This document shows, in pieces, positions 11,035 through 20,767 of a stretch of 64,000 bases of DNA (the stretch's first letter is position 1; every line of letters begins with the position of its first letter). The notes below the pieces were generated by a model, which worked only from the letters and a program-made list of their open reading frames with translations, did not search any database and was not told the DNA's origin. The DNA is from Symbiodinium natans (taxonomy: Eukaryota; Sar; Dinophyceae; Suessiales; Symbiodiniaceae), in the NCBI GenBank assembly GCA_905221605.1, contig CAJNDS010002079.1, positions 557,001 through 621,000 of the forward strand. Direction: 5' to 3'. The position numbers and the translations under genes are program-made.

Positions 11035-12080
11035 GTATCAAAAAGGTGCAGCGCTGTTGTGGGATCGTGTCGTGCACTCTAACCCCCTTAAATCCTAAGA
11101 CTTTGGAACCCGTGAACCCTACGCACCAAGACCTACTTCCCAAACCCGAAGTTCAGATGCTCCTAGGGGGTAGGATGCCCAGTGCTACCCTGATTCCTTT
11201 TTTGGTAGGCTTCGGGGCCCGACTCTTCTAACCACGTTAAGCAACAGACAAATGAGCACCTCGTTTTCGTTGTCCCTGGTTTGGATTAAAAGATGGAGGG
11301 TTTAGAGTTCAGGGCTCTAAACCCTAAACCCTAAATCCTAAACCCTAGGAACACCAAAAAGGGTTTAGGGCTGGGGTTGCATCCCTGACTTCCGGGGACT
11401 CTTCCTGAAGTGTTCTTTTTGTTTGAAGGGTTTTGGGTTTAGGGTTTAGGGTTTAGGGTTTAGGGTTTAGGGTTTAGGGCTATATAGGGTTTAGGGTTTA
11501 GCGTTTAGGGTCTAGGCCACCCCTTACCCCAACCGCATGTGAGGAGCTGTGTTCGTTGGACCCTTTCTAAAAGGTGTAAGGGCTCCAAAACAGGTAGAGG
11601 CACCCAAAAGATGGCATCTGTAGGTGTTGCTCTTTGGGTGGGGAATCCTCGAAGCCCAAGCCCTACACCCTAAACCCTAAACCCTAAACGCCAGTTAAAC
11701 CCTAAACCCTAAACTCGTAACCCTATACTTACACTAGACTCTAGTCCCGAAACTACATGAGGCCGAAATAGTTGCCCTTTGCAGGGGGCTTTCAGCCCGG
11801 GGGGGCGGGGGCTCTCCAAATCTTTCTTTTGCGGTGTTTAGGTTGTTGGGTTCCCATATACACCTCCTTCATACAAAAAACATCGGGGCGTAATTAAGAA
11901 AAGCCCAAGCCCAAATTCAACCCAAAACGCCCGCACGCGGAATCCCAGGGCTTCCCAAAGTAAAGCACTTGTGGCTTATGGGCTTAACCCCAAGCCCGAA
12001 ACCCGAAAACCCAAGTCCCCAACTAGTGCGAAAAAGCCCGAAAAAGCCTGAAAAAGCCCAGTAGGGCATTGGACTGCCAG

Positions 12081-12126
12081 GCGAGGTCATGACAAAGGAA
12101 TGCGCCAATTCCACAGGCACGTCTGG
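12081..12126 (+). CDS. Short coding exon (15 codons)
   Basis: Acceptor GGACTGCCAG and donor GTGGGG, one leftover base at the start, then RGHDKGMRQFHRHVW. An alternative reading with AG|GTCATG and a GC donor (VMTKECANST) is possible. Confidence 0.35.
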
Positions 12127-12633
12127 GTGGGGGAGTGGGTAGGGCCGTGGGTTCGGGAAATCCTAAAGCCCAAGTTCAGGGTTTGGGAGTTACAGGGCGT
12201 GTCCGGATGCTTGGGGTTGCGATATCTGGAGCTTATCTATTTCGATCAGAAACCTCATGAGCTCCTCAACCCTCAATGCTAAACACACCACCCCGAACCC
12301 TAAATCTCAAACCCTAAACCCTCAACCCGAAATCCTAAACCCTAACCTGGCAAAGCCTCAGCTCCCAAACACCATGACCATGAACCCGACACAGTCCTAA
12401 GCGCACCATATTTGGTGATCCTTGTCACTCCCCACCCCCCCAACACCCAAACCTCTACAGTCTACAGTAAGGGCAGTGTCCTGACTTAAGTTGATGATTA
12501 CTTGAGTAGCCCTGTAGTCTTTTGAATTATGACATGTCGATAAGAATACCCCTAATAATCAAAACACTTTTCGAGTTTTTAAAGGGGGGGGGCCCTGTTT
12601 AATATTAGGGGGAAGGGATTATTTGCTGAAGAA

Positions 12634-12640
12634 CGCCACC

Positions 12641-12677
<37 letters not shown>

Positions 12678-12810
12678 CCACCCCCCTCCCCCCCCGAAAA
12701 AACAAAAGAAGTAAGAATAAAAAGCATGCAGGAGATAAAATTCGCCTGTATAGCCCTTATAAGGAAGTTTTTGGTTTTATTTTATTTTTTTTTGGGGGGA
12801 GGGGGTCTGC
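12634..12810. repeat. Inverted pair of poly-C/A-rich and T-rich/poly-G modules
   Basis: About 45 C-rich bases followed by an A-rich segment, then, after a short spacer, a T-rich segment and poly-G. The two halves are roughly complementary and could fold into a hairpin. It lies immediately 5' of exon 12854-12920. Confidence 0.5.
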
Positions 12811-12853
12811 GGCATCTAAGGCTTAAAGAAAAAGCGAAGCCAAGAACAGGTAG

Positions 12854-12920
12854 GGGGCTTCAAGGATTATTGAGCCCTGAAAGGGATCAGGCTGCTGCTG
12901 TTTTAAGACGTTCTTCAGCT
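12854..12920 (+). CDS. Coding exon ending at a telomeric donor
   Basis: AGGTAG acceptor, one leftover base, then 22 codons (GLQGLLSPERDQAAAVLRRS, SA) ending at GTTTAG, the start of a degenerate telomeric tract. Unrecognised protein. Confidence 0.4.
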
Positions 12921-13087
12921 GTTTAGGGCTTAGGGGTTAGGGTTAGGGAAAATGCTCTGTTTGATCATTGCTTGCTTTGGTTTCTTGAAAACATCGGCGT
13001 TGTTGGAGTTGTTCACAGGGTTTTGTTGTTTCTTCGGCGTCACCGTATGTAGGACGCGCCCACTGCCCCAAATGATTCTCATCGCAG

Positions 13088-13132
13088 GAAGCAACTTACA
13101 GTCTATTGCAGGAGGCCCCGTATGTTGTGAAG
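13088..13132 (+). CDS. Short coding exon (15 codons)
   Basis: Acceptor CTCATCGCAG with an upstream pyrimidine stretch; 15 codons in phase 0 (EATYSLLQEAPYVVK) and donor GTTGTG. It is embedded in a 200-base region free of telomeric repeat. Confidence 0.45.
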
Positions 13133-13254
13133 GTTGTGTGAACCGAATCATAGACCCACAGATTCAAGCACCTACACCGAAACCGCTGAACCCTGAAACG
13201 CTAAGCCGCCATCGAAGACAGACATGCGCTGGCCTCCTGCTCCCGGCCCTTTAG

Positions 13255-13318
13255 CTCAACCCTGTCCGGGATGGCGCATGACCTGCGAGGTGTTCCCCAA
13301 AGTTCCGATGCTTTGCAG
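13255..13318 (+). CDS. Coding exon, possible GC donor
   Basis: GCCCTTTAG acceptor, one leftover base, 21 codons (STLSGMAHDLRGVPQSSDAL, Q), then CAG|GCAACC. A GT alternative at 13327 would add three codons. A TTTAGGG array follows. Confidence 0.4.
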
Positions 13319-14334
13319 GCAACCATGTTAGGGTTTAGGGTTTAGGGTTTAGGGTTTAGGGTTTAGGGTTTAGGGTTTAGGGTTTAGGGTTCACCCAAAA
13401 CAAAGTTCGTAGCCCCTCCGTTTGCCATGGTGGCCAAATGGACCTTATGATTGGGGTCATATACCCTACGCCATTGTAAACCCTAAACCCTTAAACCCTA
13501 AACCCTTAAACCCTAAACCCCTATTGAGGTATATGGAACATAAGTACCCTTTCGGGTTCATCCCAAGGCGGCGTTCTATCCCGAGTTCCGGATTACAAAG
13601 CAATGCCATTCGCTAAGCCTTAAACCCTCATAAACCCTAAGCCTTAAACCCTCATAAACCCTAAACCCAGTATAAGCCCCAACTGCGGAAATTCGAAGTC
13701 CACGCCTTTGCACGACCGAGCTTCTGTCACCGGCACACGTTTTCACCAACTGGTGCCTTGGACGCAAGCTTTCTCCGGGGGTGCTTCGGGTTCCAGGTTT
13801 AGGGTTAGGGGTTCGGGGTTCGGGCTTAGGGTTCCGGGTTTGGGTTTGTGGGTTAAGGGTTTAGGGTTTACGGTTGGTTCGGGTTCCGGGGTTTAGGGTT
13901 CAGGGTCTAGGGCTTAGAGGTTTTTATGCGGGTTCAGGGGTTTAGGGTTCAGGGCTTGGGTTCAGGGTTTAGGGTGTACGGGTTAAGGGTTCCGGGGTCC
14001 GGATGTAGGGGTTAATTGGAGTTCAGGGATTTGCTCGCGCGCCCAGTAGTTCGTGCCTGTTTGCCCTTGCTTTCGGGCATTCAAGATCCCCGGCCTTATT
14101 TCCAACCCCAACGGGGCTAAAAGGAGCACCCTTGTTCTTTTAGGGTATCCCATGACGTGCAAACCGCCCTACACCCCTAAACCCTAAACCCCGAGACAGT
14201 AAGCCCGAAAAAGCCCTACAATCCCTAAAGAACCACACACCCTAAACCCTAGACCCTAAACCCTAAACCCTAAACCCTGAACTCTGAACTCTGAACCCTC
14301 AACCCTCAACCCTAAACCCTAGCAAGGAAGAAAC

Positions 14335-14381
14335 ATGAGCGCCCAACCCGAGGCCGGGCGGGGCTGTGTTGGGTCGGTGCG
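14335..14381 (+). CDS. Putative first coding exon of the 14.3-20.8 kb gene
   Basis: ATG at 14335 after a CCCTAAA tract opens MSAQPEAGRGCVGSV with two leftover bases before GTTTGT. These two bases plus the first base of exon 14860 make CGG, and the phase then holds across three further junctions. That run of matches is the reason for choosing this start. The region upstream is telomeric repeat, with no visible promoter. Confidence 0.5.
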
Positions 14382-14442
14382 GTTTGTCCATTTGGCTTGT
14401 TAGGGTTTAGGGTTGAGGGTTTTAGGGTCTAGGGTTTAGGGT

Positions 14443-14474
<32 letters not shown>

Positions 14475-14859
14475 GGTTTCGTCTCCCGCGGTCTACAGCA
14501 CTTAAGATCTTATACTGATGTGCATATCCTGGTTTCGTCATGCTCGTTCGCTTGTAGGATCGTTGTACATTCATTATTGTTGTATGCACATCTGTGTTTG
14601 CCTGTTTTGTTGAATTTGGGGCGTCATAGACACCCCCTAAGACTTCTGCTGGTCTTGAGTTGGAAGAAAGGGCGCGTGGGGTTCAGGATGGAAGGGTTCA
14701 GGGCTTAGACAGGGTTCAGAATTTCAAAGTTTTGGGTTGAGGGTTGAGGGTTTGCCGGGTTTAGGTACTACCCGAAACCCTAAACCCTGAGCTAAACCCT
14801 AAACCCTAAACCCCAAACCCTAGACCCTAAACCCTAAGCCCTGTATACACCCTCATCAG

Positions 14860-14925
14860 GATCCCACCGCACGACTTCGAGCCCTGGCCGCAGCAACGGC
14901 TCTGCGCTCAGGGCACCACTTGGAG
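14860..14925 (+). CDS. Coding exon 2 of the 14.3-20.8 kb gene
   Basis: Acceptor CCTCATCAG; the frame in phase with exon 14335 reads IPPHDFEPWPQQRLCAQGTT and then W, leaving AG before the donor GTTCAT. All three frames are open, so phase compatibility with both neighbours decides the reading. Its last seven bases (CTTGGAG) are also the outer end of the foldback element that forms the next intron. Confidence 0.5.
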
Positions 14926-15276
14926 GTTCATGGTACTTAGGGTTTAGGGTTTAGGGTTTAGGGTTTAGGGTTTAGGGTTTAGGGTTTAGGGCTCATGGTA
15001 CTTACGAACCAAATAGTCATTCCCTCCTCCTAATATGAAACCCCCTACCCCCCCCCCCCCCCCCCCCCCCCCTAATATTAACTACCCCCCCCCCCTCCCC
15101 TCCGCCCCGATACACCCGAATAATTATTGTTTTCGAGGTATTTGAATATGCTAAGACGGGGATGAGATTAAGTGCACTTAAAACTCATCATCTATAACCC
15201 TAATTAGGGTAATTAAGGGGAGAAGTGGACTATAAGTGCAGTTGTAATTGGTGATTAAGTACCAAGAACCTCCAAG
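14919..15276 (+). mobile_element. MITE-D: introner-like foldback element acting as an intron
   Basis: The ends are 21-bp inverted repeats with one mismatch: 14919-14939 (CTTGGAGGTTCATGGTACTTA minus its last base fits the 20-base limit: CTTGGAGGTTCATGGTACTT) and 15256-15276, which ends GAACCTCCAAG. The donor lies seven bases inside the left repeat (GGAG|GTTC) and the acceptor is the last base of the right repeat (CCAAG|C). Removal joins exon 14860-14925 to 15277-15315 in frame. A telomeric tract sits inside it (14940-14992). Related ends occur at 8546-8655 and 53528-53545. Confidence 0.6.
14928..15004 (+). repeat. TTTAGGG tract flanked by a 12-bp duplication
   Basis: The sequence TCATGGTACTTA stands at 14928-14939 and again at 14993-15004; between them is a tract of about seven TTTAGGG units. 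The duplication lies within MITE-D, so the tract was inserted after the element. This looks like a target-site duplication. Confidence 0.75.
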
Positions 15277-15315
15277 CATGGGCTCGTCCACGGAAAAAGG
15301 ACTTGAAGGGCTGGG
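15277..15315 (+). CDS. Coding exon 3 of the 14.3-20.8 kb gene
   Basis: Starts at the end of MITE-D. The leftover AG of exon 2 plus C gives serine, followed by MGSSTEKGLEGL and two bases before GTTTGG. Short but in phase on both sides. Confidence 0.45.
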
Positions 15316-15492
15316 GTTTGGGGTTTGGGGTTTAGGGTTTAGGGTTTAGGGTTTAGGGTTTAGGGTTTAGGGTTTAGGGGTTAGGGGTTAGGGGTTTTGG
15401 GGTTGGGGCCTTGGGGCTTGGGCTTCGGTCGGGCTTGCGCCTCTGGAAGAAGTGAGGAGGCTCAGACGTCCATGATGTGAAGCAGGAGCATC

Positions 15493-15619
15493 TACAGGGT
15501 GGGGCCCCCTAGTTATAAGTAGAGTTATAAGGGTCCTTATAAATTGGGTTATAAGGACCCTAAGTTAGGTTATAAGTCCCTTAACTACAGTTAGTATAGT
15601 AAGGGGGCCCCACCCTGTA
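15493..15619. mobile_element. MITE-E foldback element with 17-bp ends and TA flanks
   Basis: The ends ACAGGGTGGGGCCCCCT and AGGGGGCCCCACCCTGT are perfect complements, and the interior contains several TTATAAG/CTTATAA motifs. If the element starts at CAGGGTGG, it is flanked by TA on both sides, as for Tc1/mariner-type elements. It lies in the intron between exons 15277 and 15987. One copy in the window. Confidence 0.65.
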
Positions 15620-15986
15620 TAAATTCAACGCTCTGTCTTTGAATGACGCAACAAGCCAGTGTCGGGTTAGTTGCAGGTCCATGGGCTACGGCTGGACTTA
15701 AGAAGGCCTGAAGGACACTCCCGAATCCCAAGGCGCGAAACCCCAGGCCCTTTCTTGGGCCTTGGGACTGCCAGAGACCAAAATGTCAGCGTTTAAGCCA
15801 ACCTAAACCCTGAGCCTTGTGCCTACGCGGTGGTTCTTGCTCAGCCCTAAACAACCCTAAACCCTCATCCGAAACCCTAAACCCTAAACCCTAAGCCCTA
15901 AACCCTAAACCCTAAGCCCTAAGCCCTAAGCCCTAAACCCTAAGCCCTAAACCCTAAACCCTAAACCCTAAACCCTAAACCCTAAG

Positions 15987-16063
15987 CCTCCTCATCTCTG
16001 GCCTCCTCGTGAAGTCTAAGGCCAGGAAGCTGGCGGAGAAGAAAGGGCTGACTCCGGCCGCTG
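15987..16063 (+). CDS. Coding exon 4 of the 14.3-20.8 kb gene
   Basis: A CCCTAAA array ends CCCTAAG. One leftover base completes a glycine codon with exon 3, then 25 codons: LLISGLLVKSKARKLAEKKG, LTPAA. The donor is GC (GCTG|GCGCCC); with it the leftover G joins exon 17052 in phase. The basic KSKARKLAEKKG segment suggests nucleic-acid contact or a localisation signal, which is inference. Confidence 0.5.
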
Positions 16064-16139
16064 GCGCCCCGGGGGGGGGAGGGGAACGAAGGGCTTGCAC
16101 AGTTACCTGCGGGTTAGGGTTTAGGGGTTATAGGGTTTA

Positions 16140-16236
16140 GGGTTTAGGGTTTAGGGCTTAGGGCTTGGGGTTTGGGGTTTGGGGTTTGGGGTTTGGGGTT
16201 TGGGGTTTGGGGTTTGGGGTTTGGGGTTTGGGGTTT
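16140..16236 (+). repeat. TTTGGGG variant array
   Basis: About eleven TTTGGGG units following ordinary TTTAGGG. TTTGGGG (TTGGGGT) resembles the ciliate-type telomere repeat but here is a homogenised variant patch inside a TTTAGGG context. Confidence 0.85.
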
Positions 16237-16642
16237 GGGTCCCCTGCCCGCCCGCTCCCTGTCAGCTTTACGGTCTCAGGGTTTAGGGGTTTAGGGCTTA
16301 GGGTTTAGGGTTTAGGCTTGCGGCACCGACCCTCGAGCCCAGGCCCCGCCCCACTCCGACCGGCAGGCTGGGTGCATGCTTTTGCGTGGTTTGGGGTTTT
16401 CGTGGTTTTGGGATTTAGGGGTTTTAGGGCTTTAGGGCTATTTGGGGTTTTAGGGATTGAGGGTTTTCGGGGCTATTTGGGGTTTTAGGGCTTTAGGGCT
16501 TTAGGGTCTTAGGGCTTTTGGGCTTTGGGGGTTTTTGGTTTTAGGGTCAAGGGGGCACTTGACTTCTAAGGCGCCCGAGCAGCCCAGAAAGGTTGGGGGT
16601 TTTATTCTCTCGGCCCTCACAGCTGCAGGACCAGACGAGGCC

Positions 16643-16780
16643 CCAAACCCTAAACCCTAAACCCTAAACCCTAAACCCTAAACCCTAAACCCTAAACCCT
16701 AAACCCTAAACCCTAAACCCTAAACCCTAAACCCTAAACCCTAAACCCCAAACCCCAAACCCTAAACCCTAAACCCCACA
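16643..16780 (-). repeat. CCCTAAA array
   Basis: About 17 units, the last ones drifting to CCCCAAA. It lies in the intron upstream of exon 17052. Confidence 0.95.
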
Positions 16781-16914
16781 CCCTGGCCCTCATGCCCAGT
16801 CCCGGCACCTGAAAGCCCACGCAAGGTCAAGGCTTGTGGGCTTCACTACATCCTCACCCAAGCCATGAAGACCACCCCTCCCCCCCTACATCCCGTAAAT
16901 CCTAAACCCTACAA

Positions 16915-16928
16915 CCCCCCCCCCCCCC

Positions 16929-16979
<51 letters not shown>

Positions 16980-17005
16980 TAAATGAAATAAAAGAAGGAA
17001 CAGAA
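16915..17005 (+). repeat. Poly-C, poly-A (about 30 A) and (TA)n module
   Basis: A run of about 12 C, then about 32 A, then about ten TA repeats and an A-rich tail. It belongs to the poly-C/A-rich modules and stands about 50 bases upstream of exon 17052. Confidence 0.7.
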
Positions 17006-17051
17006 AAGTGCAAAAATGTAACGACCCTAGGCAACCCTTTCAATGCGCCAG

Positions 17052-17119
17052 GGGCCGAAGCGACGCCGGAGGGAGGGCCGAAGCCCTGGGCGAGATTGCG
17101 GCGTGTTCTCGCTTCGGGG
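17052..17119 (+). CDS. Coding exon 5 of the 14.3-20.8 kb gene
   Basis: Acceptor ATGCGCCAG, two leftover bases completing GGG with exon 4, then AEATPEGGPKPWARLRRVLA, SG, ending before GTTTTG. The phase after it is 0, while the next recognised exon (18213) needs a different phase, so at least one exon in between has been missed. Confidence 0.45.
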
Positions 17120-18212
17120 GTTTTGGGGGTTTAGGGTTTAGGGTTTAGGGTTTAGGGTTTAGGGTTTAGGGTTTAGGGTTTAGGGATAGGGGTTTGGAGG
17201 TTTTGGGGTTTAGGGGTTTAGGGCTTAGGGCTGAGGGTCCCAGACCCTTATTCCCTCCTTGTTTCGGGTTTAGGTTCCCTTACACAAGCATTTAAACCAA
17301 AAAGGGTCGCTGTTTATTCCAAGGTTACTCAGGGTCTAGGGGGTTTCAGGTTTGGGGTTTATTGGGTGGAGGGTTCTAGGGTTGGGGCTTGTAAGGTAGA
17401 GGACTTCGGGTTTACATGGTTTCCGCTGCAGTCTTGGGGTTTTGAGGGGTTTTGGGTGGTTGGAGGGCCAAAGGGTTTGTTGGAATGCGGGTTTCAAGGT
17501 TTGAGGGTTTAAGGCGTTGCTGCGTTTTTTTTTTTAAGGGGAGCCTTCTTGTTGCAACCAAAGGCTTAAGGCTTAAGGGCTTAGGGCCTAGGATTTAGGA
17601 TATACTTATTCAGTTGCTGGGTGCTTGTCTTACTTTGGGGTATTTTAGGGCTTTGGGCCGGGCTTCAGGAGTTTCAGCATGCTAGGGTGCTGGCGGCTTA
17701 TGAGCGCCTCAGACCCATGACTGGAGGCTCAAGTGCGCACTTCTTCCCTTCTATACACCCTAAACCCTAAACCCTAAACCCTAAAACCTGTACCCTAAAC
17801 CCAACTGGGCCTGTCGTTCGAAGCCCTCGGTAGGCCCTTGGGACAGTGTATATTTCCTTTCTTGGGTTTTCAGGGATTATACTCAGGTATGTTTTTCAGA
17901 GAGTTTTAAGGGCCATGCTGCTTTCGCTCCCAGATAATATAAGACTTCGGTGACTTCTAAGTGGGTTGCAGTTACAGTGGCACTTGGCACTTGAGATATT
18001 CATACGTCCTCTGCACACCCACTTGAAGTGCCTTTTGTGCCTAGAGGGTTGGGCACCCCTGAGGCCCCCCCCCCCCCCCCTCGCCAAAATAACAATAACA
18101 AGATGCTAATAATAGTCACTGATAAACGAGGAAGAGAAAATACATAATCAGCATAGGCAGAAAGAATAAAACCCCAATAAAGAGAGCTACTGTTGAGTGA
18201 GCTACGGGTCAG

Positions 18213-18279
18213 GTGACACCGACTGGATATGTCCGAATTGCAGCGCCAACTGCCATCCGCACCGCCAAACCTGCTTCAG
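18213..18279 (+). CDS. Exon encoding most of a RanBP2-type zinc finger
   Basis: Acceptor GGGTCAG, two leftover bases, then DTDWICPNCSANCHPHRQTC and F, two bases left before a GC donor (CAG|GCGCCC). The pattern W-x-C-x2-C-x3-N-x6-C is that of RanBP2-type fingers, small zinc domains that bind RNA or ubiquitin; the fourth cysteine is missing here. Joining to exon 20438 supplies it as C-F-R-C-G. An alternative acceptor (GTTGAG|TG) would add SYGSG at the front. Confidence 0.65.
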
Positions 18280-18309
18280 GCGCCCAGGGCCCCTCAACAC
18301 CTACACCTT

Positions 18310-18406
18310 TTGGGATGTTGCCCCTTCAACAAAAACAGCTCCTTAACAGGGATCATAGTACCCCCCTGATTAGAATCCCTATTAAGGAGAGGGGGGAACA
18401 TCCCGA
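18310..18406. mobile_element. MITE-A foldback element, copy 2
   Basis: Begins TTGGGATGTTGCCCC and ends GGGGAACATCCCGAG, with inner blocks CAGGGATCA and TGATTAGAATCCCT. It lies about 30 bases downstream of exon 18213-18279, within the intron that splits the zinc finger. Confidence 0.7.
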
Positions 18407-18835
18407 GCTACACCCTTAAACCCTAAAAACCCCAAGCCCTGAACCCCACGAGCTTCAAGCTCCAAAGCTTCATCCCCCGATCTCGAAGCCCAAGTGTCAG
18501 ACCACAAGCCTTAAGCCCCAAACCCGAACCGGGCTTTTTGGGATTTTCAAGGTTTTTTAGTTTTTTTTTTTTTTTTTTTTTCCGGGTCTTTACCGGTTTT
18601 TTGGGTGAAGGTTTCGGGCTTCGGCGTGTGCAAGATGTTAGTAGTAGTAAGGCCGAAGGGCCTGATAGATTTGGATGGTGTGTGTCCAGGCGTTCGTACC
18701 ACCCTAAGCTCTGAGCCCTGATTTTGAGCCCCCTAAGCCCTAAACCCCTAAACCCCTAACCCCTAAGCCCTAAACCCCTAAGCCCCAAACCCTAAACCCT
18801 AAACCCTAAAACCCATCGCACAGGGGGAACCATGC

Positions 18836-18857
18836 CGAACCCTTTCATGGATAACAT
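18836..18857 (+). CDS. Candidate mini-exon (low confidence)
   Basis: Between CATCGCACAG and a TTTAGGG array is a short open stretch (TMPNPFMDNIG). It lies inside the intron that splits the zinc finger, so it is either a different transcript or not coding. Confidence 0.2.
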
Positions 18858-19139
18858 AGGGGTTTAGGGTTTAGGGTTTAGGGTTTAGGGTTTAGGGTTT
18901 AGGGCTTAGGGTTTAGGGTTTAGGGTTTAGGGTTTAGGGATAATGTAGAGTTTCCGAAATTTGGGGTAATTACCATCCTGCGGTCTTCATTACAAGGGAA
19001 TCCCACCATTTGCGGGGGCTACTATTGGAGTCCCTTCTTTTGGTGAACTCTTATCTAGGGTCGGAAATATGACGTATAAGATCCCCCTATGGCCCCTTCA
19101 TAAGTATACTATACTGTCCCCGCAAAACCCTAAACCCCA

Positions 19140-19335
19140 AGCCCCAAACCCCAAACCCCAAACCCCAAACCCCAAACCCCAAACCCCAAACCCCAAACCC
19201 CAAACCCTAAACCCTAAATCCTAAATCCTAAATTATAAACCCTAAACCCTAAACCCTAAACCCTAAACCCTAAACCCTAAACCCTAAACCCTAAACCCTA
19301 AACCCTAAACCCTAAACCCTAAACCCTAAACCCTA
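19140..19335 (-). repeat. CCCCAAA variant array followed by CCCTAAA array
   Basis: About nine CCCCAAA units, a short degenerate patch with CCTAAAT units, then about 14 perfect CCCTAAA units. Abrupt switching between homogeneous variants points to local expansion. Confidence 0.9.
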
Positions 19336-19823
19336 TTCTAGTTAATTAATCCCGAAGTCCGAGGTCAAGCCTGACCCCTCAACCCTAAACTAACTGCACT
19401 CAACAATATCCTTTAGGGCCCTTCAGGGTTCAGGATTTAGGGTCTAGGTACTTACGGCAGTTTGGAACGTTATGGCAATTCGCAAGAGGACTCCTCACCA
19501 GTACGACAAACAAATGGACCAACGCAATCGCAGCGTCCATCGCCACATCGTGGCCAAGAGCCCTAAACCCTAAACCCTAAACCCTAAACCCTGAACCCTA
19601 AACCCTAAACCCTAAACCCTAAACCATCCGACCTGTTAGCTTAGGATACATCGCATCTGTGGGGATCGTGTCCAGCGGAAGACGCCGGTCCAACGGTTTC
19701 ACACACTGAGTTGGTCGTGGATTCTTGCAGGAACTGTTCCTCGCACTACACCTCCTCCCCTAAACCCTAAACCCTAAACCCTAAACCCTAAACCCTAAAC
19801 CCTAAACCCTAAACCCTAAACAG

Positions 19824-19869
19824 GCAAATCAATCCTTCGATCCTGAGAACTGGACCCCAAGCCACCTCG
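19824..19869 (+). CDS. Candidate exon inside zinc-finger intron
   Basis: CCCTAAACAG acceptor, 15 codons (ANQSFDPENWTPSHL) and donor GTCCCC. It looks like protein, but including it would break the zinc finger formed by 18213 and 20438. It could be an alternative exon or come from a different gene. Confidence 0.3.
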
Positions 19870-19880
19870 GTCCCCTGAAC

Positions 19881-20053
19881 TTGGGATGTTCACCCTGATA
19901 CCAACAGCCCTGAATGGGGCTCAGGGTTTATGGTTTAGGGAGTTTAGGGGATTATTATCTTGGGGTTCTTAAGCAAATAGTAGTAACAGGGATCATAATA
20001 GGGGGGGGGGTACTAGAATCCCCAACAAGGAGCTGTTAGTAGAAAGGGTGGAA
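19881..20053. mobile_element. MITE-A copy interrupted by a telomere-like tract
   Basis: The left end TTGGGATGTTCACCCTGATA lies at 19881 and the right end (GAGCTGTTAGTA..., ATATCCCAA) finishes at 20053. Between them about 70 bases of degenerate TTTAGGG sequence separate two parts that are contiguous in other copies. Confidence 0.5.
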
Positions 20054-20437
20054 TATCCCAACCCTAAGCCCTCAACCCTCAAAGCCCTAAGCCCCGTCCA
20101 TGGTACCGCCCCAAGTACCTTCTCAACACGGACCTCAGAGCGTTTAGGGTTTAGGGTATTTAGGGTATTTAGGGTTTAGGGTTTAACCCTGAAACTCCTC
20201 ACAACTGTCATGGGAGTCATGGGACTTCAAGGTTTAGGGTTCAGGGACTTCAGGGTTTAGGGCTCAGGCCGGTCTTTTGTTCTTCCCCGGGCTTGTAGGG
20301 GGGTCTTGGTAGCCGCTGAACCCTACAATCCTAGACCCCTAAGCCCACTAGACCCTAAACCCTCCTCCCTAAACCCTAACCCCTTCAGCACCCCTGTAAA
20401 GAACCCCCAACAGCTGCAACCCCCTGAGCAAGCGCAG

Positions 20438-20481
20438 GTGCGGGATGCCTCGTGCCATTCAAGGCACGAGAACTCTCGGGA
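20438..20481 (+). CDS. Exon completing the RanBP2-type zinc finger
   Basis: Acceptor CAAGCGCAG. Its first base completes the codon left open at 18279, giving F-R then CGMPRAIQGTRTLG. The CFRCG.PR sequence matches the end of RanBP2-type fingers closely, which supports a splice of more than 2 kb. The donor is GTTTAG, the first unit of a telomeric tract. Confidence 0.6.
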
Positions 20482-20511
20482 GTTTAGGGGGTTTTGTGGT
20501 TTGGGGTTTAG

Positions 20512-20767
20512 GGTTTAGGGTTTATGGGCTTACAAAAACATATGTGCGGATGCTCAGCAGCAGCTATATGCATTTGTGCTTCACAAAAAAGGCGCTGTTG
20601 GAGAACATGGACATCTTCATGGCCATGTACCTACTAATGAACTCAGGGGCGACTGGCTTTGTGAACTATGTGAATGGACTTGGCCCGCCAGCTCAGCCTG
20701 GTCAGCAACTTGCGGTGAACAACAATGCGGTCAACAGGAACCCAAGGGGCAGGGTCGCTGGCAAAGA
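20512..20767 (+). CDS. Coding region with a degenerate second zinc-finger-like motif
   Basis: After TTTAG|GG a frame stays open for about 80 codons: AYKNICADAQQQLYAFVLHK, then GAVGEHGHLHGHVPTNELRG and DWLCELCEWTWPASSAWSAT, CGEQQCG, to a stop near 20769. GDWLCELC repeats the start of a RanBP2 finger but the later cysteine spacing is wrong. Another frame is open from 20445 to 20987, so the reading is not certain; introns may lie inside. Confidence 0.4.

Noticed and set aside
19446-19560. Island open on both strands between a TTTAGGG-like and a CCCTAAA tract
   Set aside because: Neither strand has a matching pair of splice sites with phase support, and it lies within the zinc-finger intron.
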